Source: Acholeplasmatales bacterium (GTDB lineage: Bacteria > Bacillota_I > Bacilli_A > Acholeplasmatales > Acholeplasmataceae). Taken from it: DNA of 40,474 bases. This document shows positions 34,242 through 40,474 of the stretch, piece by piece. Position 1 is the first letter of the stretch; every line of letters starts with the position of its first letter. The notes under the pieces were generated by a model. That model saw only the letters and a list, made by a program, of their open reading frames with translations, did not search any database and was not told the DNA's origin. Made by a program: the position numbers and the translations under genes. The stretch covers positions 1 through 40,474 of the forward strand of contig JAITXJ010000026.1 of assembly GCA_031284745.1 (NCBI GenBank), given 5' to 3'.

Positions 34242-36622
34242 TTTTTCGATTCGATAACGGAGACAATTCCTTTGGTACCATCGATAAATAATAAATCACC
34301 GGTTTTTATTTTATTGGTGGCGCTTTTAATATTGGAGACTAAAGGTAGAGCATATTCGCGAGCTACCACCGCTCCATGACTAAGAGCCGAACCAACTTCC
34401 GTTACTAGACCAGATATTAAAGAATAGTAAGGACTCCAGCCAATATCAGTATAGGAGGAAACCATGATTTCACCTAATTGGATTTTTCGCGCATCTTCAA
34501 TCGATTTAACGACTCTGGCTCGTCCAGTTACCATCCCCCGTGACAAGGCCGATCCCTGCAAGGTTGTTCCACTAGCTACCAAGATATTTTCTTCGATAAC
34601 TGGTTGAGGAGCCCCTAAACTAAGATGGTTAAAGGAAAGATTCATTTGTTCTTTAAATAAACGACGACGCACCTCGCTTTTTTTCAGAAGGCTAGCGTTG
34701 TTTTGAAAGATTAAAGATCCTAATTCGTCGTGTTTTAAAAAGTAGATTAAATCAGCTTGTGGTAAAAGCTTATCCCTTACTAGCAATTGAGCTAGGGTAG
34801 CGTAAGCTTTTTTAAATTTATCGATGACGAGAATCATTTTTGATTTGGAATATTCACGGTTTTTACAACCAAGTCGCGATTGTTTAATCAAGTAGCCGAG
34901 GATTTTTTTCTTTAAACCATGATATTTACTGGTAACTTCGGCTATTAAATTATTAACTTGCGAATCACCTTTAACTTTAATATTGTTAATCGTTGGCATA
35001 ACGGATAATAAATAACTCATTAAAGATTGGCTATCATCGGCCCATCCCGGATTTCTTAATTCCGACTCTTTGATACAACGATGGCCGTGTTTTGATAAAA
35101 ACTTTTGATAGAGAATTTTAGAGTCCTGTGTACTATTGTTTAGATAGTCTTGCAGCTGTTCTTGGTTATAATGGATAATATCGGGATTTTCTTGTAAACA
35201 TGCCTTACAAATATCTTGCATGGATTTTAAAATATCGACGCTTTCAATGCCATCAATATCTTCTAGTAAAGACGCCACTACCCCTTTTACCTCATCTTTA
35301 TTGGGATTATCGGTACTTAAGAAAGTAAAGACGGCACTACTCATGGCCCCACTATGTGAGGAGGTAATATAATGATCCTCTAAAACTAAATTCAGATATT
35401 TAATATTATCGCTGATTGAGTTATATAATTCCTTAGCCGAATCAGTCTTAAATTGAATTTTATTTTCAATCCCGACAATGTGTTTCATAGCTTTTTTATA
35501 ACCCATCATATAGGAAGCATATTTGATACCGTTTAAAGCTTTAGTAAATTTATTTTTGGAGGGATAATTATCGACTTGATCTAATTCCAGGGTCTTTCCA
35601 CATAAACCCATATCAACGGCTTCTTTAGAAGCTCCGAGGACACACTTGGAAATTCGATAAATATAGCGCATATTAAAAAATAAATGACCATAATAATGAC
35701 TGATAAGCATTTCACTAGGAATGTCATTAATTTTATGAACAGTTCCGACTTTTTTAAGCATCCTTCTTAGTCCCCAATCAATCGCATAAACAACCGTGGA
35801 AATAGTTAAAGGCGTAATGGCTTCGGGCAACATCTCGCCGACATTATGATTAGTTATGACATCGCCTGATACTTCATAAGGGGTGTTGAGTTCGTCGATT
35901 TCTGGATCATCGAGAGTGGTGATTGGTCGTACTTGTAAATAATAAACCTTTTCACCAGCCACGGCGTACTCGATATCAACAGGATAATTGAGAGTCTTCT
36001 CGAGATAGAGCAGCGTTTCCCAGATTTCGTGGATCAACTTTTCACTTAAAAAACCTTCATCTTTAAAAATGGGATTTTCTTTGGCTAGATAATATTGTTG
36101 GGCGGTCATTAAGCCAGAGACCAAGTTTTCCCCTAAACCCTCTACACACTCAATTAAAACCTCATTTTTCTTGGTTGTTGGATCAACACTAAAGGCCACT
36201 CCGGCTTTTTGGGCATCAACCATTTCCTGAATAACAACATTCATTTTGGATTCTTCTTGATTAAAGTTTTGACGATAAGCCGTGATGTTAGTGTCATTAA
36301 CACTCTTCACACATTCGCTAATCGCTTTGATTAAATCTTCTTGAGAACTAACATTTAAAACGGTCGCATATTGCCCAGCTGAAGAAAATAGTCCACCATC
36401 TTCCAAGGTGGCACTCGAGCGAACAGCCACTTTTTCCAGTTTATTTTCCTCGTAATAAGTGACGATTTGCGCTATTTCTTCGGGACTGCCTTTACAGTCA
36501 ATCGCCACAAAACCTCGTGGTACTCTTAAGCCCAAATCAATCATTTGGGCTAATCCGCGGGCCTTTCCACCAACCAATTTTAAGTCTTCTTTAGAAATGT
36601 TATTTAAATTAGATATTTTCAT
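34238..36622 (-). CDS. PEP-synthase/rifampicin-phosphotransferase-like enzyme
   Basis: Residues of about 1-250 form the ATP-grasp (PPDK_N) domain: LVGGKARGLAQM, VAVRSSATLEDGGLFSSAGQY, VIQEMVDAQKAGVAFSVDP and YLQVRPIT. The last 90 residues are the swivelling phosphohistidine domain: SYTDIGWSPYYSLISGLVTE and LSHGAVVAREYALPLV with H749. Between them is a long helical region; the PEP/pyruvate TIM barrel of true PEP synthase is absent. This ATP-grasp / middle / His order is that of rifampicin phosphotransferases and YvkC-type proteins, so the acceptor may be a small molecule other than pyruvate. Start at 36622 (794 residues) because GGGAGAG precedes it; a longer reading adds 16 residues. It overlaps the upstream lipocalin-like gene by 14 bp. 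Confidence 0.85.
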   Translation of the reverse strand: MKISNLNNISKEDLKLVGGKARGLAQMIDLGLRVPRGFVAIDCKGSPEEIAQIVTYYEENKLEKVAVRSSATLEDGGLFSSAGQYATVLNVSSQEDLIKAISECVKSVNDTNITAYRQNFNQEESKMNVVIQEMVDAQKAGVAFSVDPTTKKNEVLIECVEGLGENLVSGLMTAQQYYLAKENPIFKDEGFLSEKLIHEIWETLLYLEKTLNYPVDIEYAVAGEKVYYLQVRPITTLDDPEIDELNTPYEVSGDVITNHNVGEMLPEAITPLTISTVVYAIDWGLRRMLKKVGTVHKINDIPSEMLISHYYGHLFFNMRYIYRISKCVLGASKEAVDMGLCGKTLELDQVDNYPSKNKFTKALNGIKYASYMMGYKKAMKHIVGIENKIQFKTDSAKELYNSISDNIKYLNLVLEDHYITSSHSGAMSSAVFTFLSTDNPNKDEVKGVVASLLEDIDGIESVDILKSMQDICKACLQENPDIIHYNQEQLQDYLNNSTQDSKILYQKFLSKHGHRCIKESELRNPGWADDSQSLMSYLLSVMPTINNIKVKGDSQVNNLIAEVTSKYHGLKKKILGYLIKQSRLGCKNREYSKSKMILVIDKFKKAYATLAQLLVRDKLLPQADLIYFLKHDELGSLIFQNNASLLKKSEVRRRLFKEQMNLSFNHLSLGAPQPVIEENILVASGTTLQGSALSRGMVTGRARVVKSIEDARKIQLGEIMVSSYTDIGWSPYYSLISGLVTEVGSALSHGAVVAREYALPLVSNIKSATNKIKTGDLLFIDGTKGIVSVIESKN

Positions 36623-37664
36623 TATTGCTCTCCCATCTAGCTGTGTTGACATTAAAGCCAAACTCCACAATCCCTCGACAACTTACGCCATCGATAACAT
36701 AAGTACCAATCCCCTCACAAATGTAATAGGAATTATAGAACATCCATTTAATTTGTGATTCTAAATTAACACTAACTTCTAACTTCCTTCCATCGGCTAA
36801 TTTAACATAGTAGGCAAATTGTTTTAAACAGGCCCCATGACCATTAAATTTAAAAAAATCACTACTAGAGGTAATACTAATAACTTGATGATTATCTTCA
36901 TAATAACCAGTTATTAATTTCATATGGGGATAATTAACCATATTAATATTCAAAGATACATTATTTTTAACTAAGGCCATTAACCAAATATGATTATTCA
37001 TATAATTCCAATCACGTCGACCAAAAGAATGGTCGCGCATGGCCAGGAAAGAAATGGTGGAGATGTGATCATCAATATTAATAACTAATTGAACCAAACC
37101 TTGTTGCTCATAATGAGTTTGTTTGGATATCTTATTGTTATATCGAAAATTTTTATCCCATTTTTCTTTCGCCAATCTTTTAGCAAGTATTTCCGGATTC
37201 ACATCATGCTCAAAATCAAAAATATTACTAGTAGCTTGAAAATTCAAATCCGCTTTACACTTAACTTTGCGTCCACTATTTTGGACTTGAGTGTTTTCTA
37301 AGGTCCCCTTTATGAGCTCTCCTTGGAAGGTTAACTTCCAGGTGCTGGCTATTTTTAGACACTCAAGTTGAATTGGTGACTTTTCTATTGGAAAGATATC
37401 CACCTCGTTATAGTAGATTTCATCTTTGGTTTGAAAGAAAAACCAAATCTCAACCATCCCCGAGCCGCGGATAGCATACCGGCAATAAAAGGAATTTCCG
37501 TCATTGTTGTGACCAGTAAAATAATAGCTATTAGTTTCAAAGGGATTATTATCCCCAGATAATTGATGTTTTTCCGCCTCTTCCGGGTTAAAGGGGTGTT
37601 GTTTGATTCTTTTTTTTAAAGCGCTTAAGATTATTGTTTTTTTAATTTTTTCCTTGAGATTCAT
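36609..37664 (-). CDS. Lipocalin/AttH-like protein, phosphotransferase partner
   Basis: A 351-residue soluble protein, rich in predicted beta strands, with FYCRYAIRGSGMVEIWFFFQ near the N-terminus and the motif RDHSFGRRDW at residues 210-219. An 'RDxSxGxRDW' motif in a two-barrel beta protein points to the DUF7064/AttH/CrtC lipocalin-like group, which binds hydrophobic ligands; this is an inference from pattern. The gene overlaps the phosphotransferase by 14 bp, so both products are made together, and it lies behind a palindromic operator. One reading is that it holds the ligand that the phosphotransferase modifies. Confidence 0.55.
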   Translation of the reverse strand: MNLKEKIKKTIILSALKKRIKQHPFNPEEAEKHQLSGDNNPFETNSYYFTGHNNDGNSFYCRYAIRGSGMVEIWFFFQTKDEIYYNEVDIFPIEKSPIQLECLKIASTWKLTFQGELIKGTLENTQVQNSGRKVKCKADLNFQATSNIFDFEHDVNPEILAKRLAKEKWDKNFRYNNKISKQTHYEQQGLVQLVINIDDHISTISFLAMRDHSFGRRDWNYMNNHIWLMALVKNNVSLNINMVNYPHMKLITGYYEDNHQVISITSSSDFFKFNGHGACLKQFAYYVKLADGRKLEVSVNLESQIKWMFYNSYYICEGIGTYVIDGVSCRGIVEFGFNVNTARWESNNENI

Positions 37665-37688
37665 TTCGACCGTCCTAAAAACTTATCT

Positions 37689-37713
37689 GATACAATTATA
37701 TAACAATTGTATC
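37689..37713. promoter_or_regulatory. 25-bp palindromic operator over a -10 box
   Basis: Perfect 9-bp inverted repeat GATACAATT-N7-AATTGTATC. On the minus strand it contains TATAAT (37700-37695), 30 nt before the ATG at 37664, so a dimeric repressor bound here would block the lipocalin/phosphotransferase promoter. Confidence 0.65.
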
Positions 37714-37795
37714 TTTTAATGAAAATTATGAAATTATTTTCAATTCTTTAGAAATTTCTTAATTAAATAATGCTTATTTTATGAATTTAGGGCCC

Positions 37796-38272
37796 TTAAA
37801 AAGGCGAGAAAGTATTTAATTTAAATTGCTCTTCAATTAAGTGGGCAATAATTTTTAAACTTAAAGCGATTTCGGCTTGAAAATAATTTAAAGAATTGCT
37901 ATCTAAATCGAGCAGGCAATATATTTGATGATTTTTATGAATTGGTATTACCATTTCACTTTTAGTCTCTTGATCACAGGCGATGTAATTACTGATTTGG
38001 CTTACATCAGGGGCAACGACAATTTGGTCATTTTGCCAGGAAGTACCACAGACGCCCAGCGATTTATTAATTATCTCACAGGCAACCTCCCCTTGGAATG
38101 GTCCTAATAAAAGGTGATTTTCTTGATGATTACAATAATAAAAACCCACCCAATTGATTTGTGGGTAATATTTTTTGATGGCACTTGTAATATTGGCTAG
38201 TGCGGTTATTTCATATTTAGTTTTGAGCAATTCTCGAACAAAATCAATGACATTAGGCTTAAAGGTATCCAT
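37796..38272 (-). CDS. msrC: Free methionine-R-sulfoxide reductase (GAF domain)
   Basis: Reduces free methionine-R-sulfoxide. The 158-residue GAF domain has the fRMsr blocks NWVGFYYC, LLGPFQGEVAC, GVCGTSW, IVVAPDV, NYIACD and SEMVIPI, with the three catalytic cysteines C65, C75 and C99. B. subtilis YtsP and E. coli MsrC are relatives. The start ATG lies only 12 nt after a TATAAT, with no ribosome site, suggesting a nearly leaderless mRNA. The gene's promoter region and first 12 codons are copied on the other side of the adjacent insertion sequence. Confidence 0.92.
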   Translation of the reverse strand: MDTFKPNVIDFVRELLKTKYEITALANITSAIKKYYPQINWVGFYYCNHQENHLLLGPFQGEVACEIINKSLGVCGTSWQNDQIVVAPDVSQISNYIACDQETKSEMVIPIHKNHQIYCLLDLDSNSLNYFQAEIALSLKIIAHLIEEQFKLNTFSPF

Positions 38273-38394
38273 AATCTTGCATATATTATATCTTAAATTC
38301 CTTATTTGTTTAAAATTGGACCTTCATTACAAGTATTTAAAAGGTGTATTGTTTATTTTGGTGTCGAAACGATATTAGAAAAATTGTGATATAA
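38237..38394. repeat. Left direct repeat (long target duplication)
   Basis: The first 70 bp (38237-38306) are identical to 40405-40474. The right copy runs to the window end, so the true length is not seen; if it is a target duplication ending at the left IS end, it is about 158 bp. It includes 12 codons of msrC and its promoter. Confidence 0.85.
38285..38290 (-). promoter_or_regulatory. -10 box of msrC
   Basis: Minus-strand TATAAT 12 nt before the msrC ATG. It lies inside the direct repeat, so an identical copy exists at 40453-40458 on the far side of the IS, facing the transposase gene. Confidence 0.55.
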
Positions 38395-38418
38395 CCCGAC
38401 TTACGCAGATGTTGTGTG
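38395..38418. repeat. IS left terminal inverted repeat
   Basis: Begins CCCGACTTACGCAGATG and pairs with 40381-40404; only the third base differs. It contains the transposase stop codon and its last four sense codons. Confidence 0.9.
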
Positions 38419-40233
38419 AAACAATATGGACTTTAAGTATTTGTTGAATTTTTTTTCTTTATCAAAAGCTTTATCATATTCAATATTAAAAGCATGATTA
38501 ATTAATTTATAGTCTTTTTGAATCTCATCTTCGCTATTAAATCTATTGGAATATATATTATTTTCATTTTTATATTCTAAAGAACCACCTATTTGAGATA
38601 TATGTACTATGTCAGTAGATACATTAGTTACTTCCATCATATTTAGTACTCTTATTATTCGACTAACCGATAAATCAATGTTTTCTTTCTTTAATTTGTA
38701 TTGGAATAATCTAACTATAAATAAACTTAAATAGCATATTAAGAAGTGAGCTATTATATGCTCAGTCTTAAAATGATAGATGGGTCTAAATAGAAGGTCA
38801 GTTTTAGTTATTCTAAATGTTTCTTCTATCTTCCAGAGCTCACCATAAGTAGATCTAATTTTAGCCTCTGAGTAGTCTAACTCACTAGTTACTATTACAT
38901 AGTATCCATCCCATTTTTCATCTTCATCAATTTTTTCGTTATTAATTAATTTTACTTTCTTTACTTTATCTGTGATAACTTGATTAGTTTTAGGATCTAT
39001 TATATCTTCTTTTTGATATTCATTTAGACCGTGTGGCACATTATATGCTCCATTATTTAAAGCTAGATTAGCTTTATATACTTTTTCATTTCTTTTTTGT
39101 CTAGCTAAATTAAAATCATTTAAATCCCAATAAACTAAAACATTTTGAACTATTTGTTTTTGTTTCCAAGTGTCTTGTTCTTTATATTTATAATCAATAA
39201 TAATTTCTTTTAATTTGTATTTATAGATTAATTCATTATCGATGTTTTTCCTTTCTATCCACTTGGTACTTTCATCATTAATAATTTCTTGGTATTTTTT
39301 CCCTTTTAATCCTCTAATTGTTTGACTAAATAGGTATCCATCGCCATTTGAGATCAATTTATTAATATTTGTAAAGGAATTTAAGCCCTTATCAGCTACC
39401 ACAATTATCTTACTAATTTTTTCTTCTTCTTTTAATTTATTAATACCTGGTATTAAGGTTGTTTGTTCTGAGGTGTTTCCACTAAATACTTGAATGGATA
39501 ATGGAATACCATTACTACCCATAAAAAGACCCATTCCAACAATAGGATCAACTCGATGTTCTTTTGATACTCCTTTCTTCCTTAGACCATCTACATCATT
39601 AAAATCAATCTCCGTATAATAATTTGTGACATCATAATATACTTTATCATGAGAATCGTTTTTAAATAATGTTTTAGATGCATTCTTTAGATGAGTTTGT
39701 AGACTATCAAATACTAGTGATAATAAATCTAGGCTTCTATAGACATCATCTAAAGAGAAGTTATAATTCTTTTGATAATACTTATGGATGTGAGATGTTT
39801 TACTTCTTTTAGACTCAGGAAATAGTATTCTTTCAAATACGAGAAACTTAAGTATTGAACTTAATTTATACTCAATTTTTTTATCAAGAGATTCTTGAAA
39901 ATTATCAATAAAATTATCAATTTCTAAATAATCATAAATACTTTCTAAGTATCGATAGCCATAATTAAATGGTGTATTAATTATTGAACCGTTAGTGTTA
40001 TCCTTAGAGTTAATATGTAAAATTATGTTTTCATCTTTACTATAATTTAATTCTTCTAGCTGATCTTGAACCATTTTGATAAAGGCTTCCCTATCATCTT
40101 GAAGCTCTAGAGTTCCAAAATTAATAATAGACTTATGGAATATTTTATTGCCTACTCTAATTCCCTCAACAATTCGAACAGCTGTTCTAGGGTTACCTGC
40201 TTTATCTTTTCTTCTTTCGTATTTTATAAACAT
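38401..40233 (-). CDS. IS1634-family DDE transposase
   Basis: A 610-residue IS4-superfamily transposase. N-terminal MFIKYERRKDKAGNPRTAVRIVE region, then the catalytic core with D201 (VYYDVTNYYTE), D281 (IIVVADKGLNS) and the glutamate E470/E471 in STYGELWKIEETFRITKTDL, followed by RPIYHFKTEHIIAHFLICYLSL. A large insertion domain (about 300-450) lies between the second Asp and Glu. The frame is intact and AGGAGG lies 5 nt before the ATG, so it is probably active. The stop codon and the last four residues lie within the left inverted repeat. Confidence 0.95.
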   Translation of the reverse strand: MFIKYERRKDKAGNPRTAVRIVEGIRVGNKIFHKSIINFGTLELQDDREAFIKMVQDQLEELNYSKDENIILHINSKDNTNGSIINTPFNYGYRYLESIYDYLEIDNFIDNFQESLDKKIEYKLSSILKFLVFERILFPESKRSKTSHIHKYYQKNYNFSLDDVYRSLDLLSLVFDSLQTHLKNASKTLFKNDSHDKVYYDVTNYYTEIDFNDVDGLRKKGVSKEHRVDPIVGMGLFMGSNGIPLSIQVFSGNTSEQTTLIPGINKLKEEEKISKIIVVADKGLNSFTNINKLISNGDGYLFSQTIRGLKGKKYQEIINDESTKWIERKNIDNELIYKYKLKEIIIDYKYKEQDTWKQKQIVQNVLVYWDLNDFNLARQKRNEKVYKANLALNNGAYNVPHGLNEYQKEDIIDPKTNQVITDKVKKVKLINNEKIDEDEKWDGYYVIVTSELDYSEAKIRSTYGELWKIEETFRITKTDLLFRPIYHFKTEHIIAHFLICYLSLFIVRLFQYKLKKENIDLSVSRIIRVLNMMEVTNVSTDIVHISQIGGSLEYKNENNIYSNRFNSEDEIQKDYKLINHAFNIEYDKAFDKEKKFNKYLKSILFHTTSA

Positions 40234-40377
40234 AAAAACCTCCTATTATACACACAACAACATATAACAATAATATTATATAACAATTTTCAAAAATATA
40301 TCAAAAATTGTTTAAATTTATCTAAATTTAGGTTTATTAATTTAAAATATATCGAAAAGCTAACTTTTTATAATTGC

Positions 40378-40440
40378 TTACACACAACATCTGCGTAAGT
40401 CAGGAACAAAATCAATGACATTAGGCTTAAAGGTATCCAT
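40378..40440 (-). pseudogene. Duplicated msrC 5' fragment fused to the IS end
   Basis: The right direct repeat carries a second msrC start: codons 1-12 (MDTFKPNVIDFV) run into the IS inverted repeat and stop at 40380-40378 after eight further codons. It is a by-product of the duplication and is presumably without function as a peptide, but it sits behind an intact copy of the msrC -10 box. Confidence 0.8.
40381..40404. repeat. IS right terminal inverted repeat
   Basis: Ends CATCTGCGTAAGTCAGG; reverse complement of the left end with one mismatch at the third outer base. Confidence 0.9.
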
Positions 40441-40474
40441 AATCTTGCATATATTATATCTTAAATTCCTTATT

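Larger units (their letters stand above)
38395..40404 (-). mobile_element. IS1634-family insertion sequence (about 2010 bp)
   Basis: Complete element: 24-bp terminal inverted repeats with one mismatch (21 inner bases perfect), one DDE transposase, and flanking direct repeats of at least 70 bp. IS1634 family elements (IS1634 of Mycoplasma mycoides, IS1549 of Mycobacterium) are known for unusually long target duplications, which fits. Perfect ends, intact ORF and identical repeats indicate a recent insertion. Confidence 0.9.

Noticed and set aside
40135-40398. Plus-strand ORF across the right end of the IS
   Set aside because: It is antisense to the transposase start and the inverted repeat; its end mirrors the transposase tail only because of the terminal repeats.
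38237-40474. CRISPR-like or tandem repeat
   Set aside because: There are only two copies, they flank an insertion sequence, and one carries a gene start; this is a target duplication.

Overview
The window is an AT-rich, low-GC Gram-positive type chromosome segment of about 40 kb. TGA is used as an ordinary stop (ends of addB, thiI, the NYN gene, pgk and the first nucleoside permease), so this is not the Mycoplasma/Spiroplasma code. Gene content (AddAB, SufCDSUB, S4 without zinc cysteines, a ComK-like protein, DegV, ThiI without rhodanese, pyruvate formate-lyase, BMP-type nucleoside ABC transporter) fits a fermentative member of the Bacilli/Mollicutes border (Acholeplasmatales, Izemoplasmatales, RF39 or Haloplasma-like); the exact taxon is inference. 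Genes are packed into long operons with many ATGA/GTGA or 8-bp overlaps, and many promoters are of the extended -10 type (TGnTATAAT) with a poor -35.

Layout. 1-1280: end-truncated dihydrouridine synthase and DegV. 1430-10432: one minus-strand operon, NYN-LOTUS protein / thiI / SpoU methyltransferase / unknown TIM-barrel-like protein / addB / addA. 10701-11492: rpsD with a structured leader and terminator. 11585-18467: a minus-strand super-operon sufC-sufD-sufS-sufU-sufB-comK-like-pgk-tpiA ending in a tRNA-Glu(CUC). 18585-20382: three small genes of unknown function and a TMEM164/YwaF-like membrane protein. 20511-25584: nucleoside ABC transporter (lipoprotein, ATPase, two permeases) behind a guanine-type purine riboswitch. 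25725-28713: an uncharacterised 'MGLDMYL' protein, tRNA-Glu(UUC), a zinc-ribbon membrane protein, an Fe-S aldo/keto reductase and an unknown 148-aa protein. 29054-34241 (plus strand): pflB-pflA, a miniature UvrD-like helicase, tRNA-Ser(CGA) and a second aldo/keto reductase. 34238-37713: a rifampicin-phosphotransferase/PEP-synthase-like enzyme with a lipocalin-like partner behind a 25-bp palindrome. 37796-40474: free methionine-R-sulfoxide reductase and an IS1634-family insertion sequence flanked by an unusually long direct repeat that copies the msrC promoter and first codons.

Functionally the window combines recombinational repair (AddAB), tRNA/rRNA modification (Dus, ThiI, SpoU), Fe-S assembly, lower glycolysis, anaerobic pyruvate cleavage and purine nucleoside uptake. 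Most noteworthy are the long target duplication at the IS, the riboswitch with its 9-nt anti-P1 arm, the ComK-like gene inside the suf/glycolysis operon, the very short SufD, the divergent tRNA-Glu(CUC), and the two-gene phosphotransferase/lipocalin unit.
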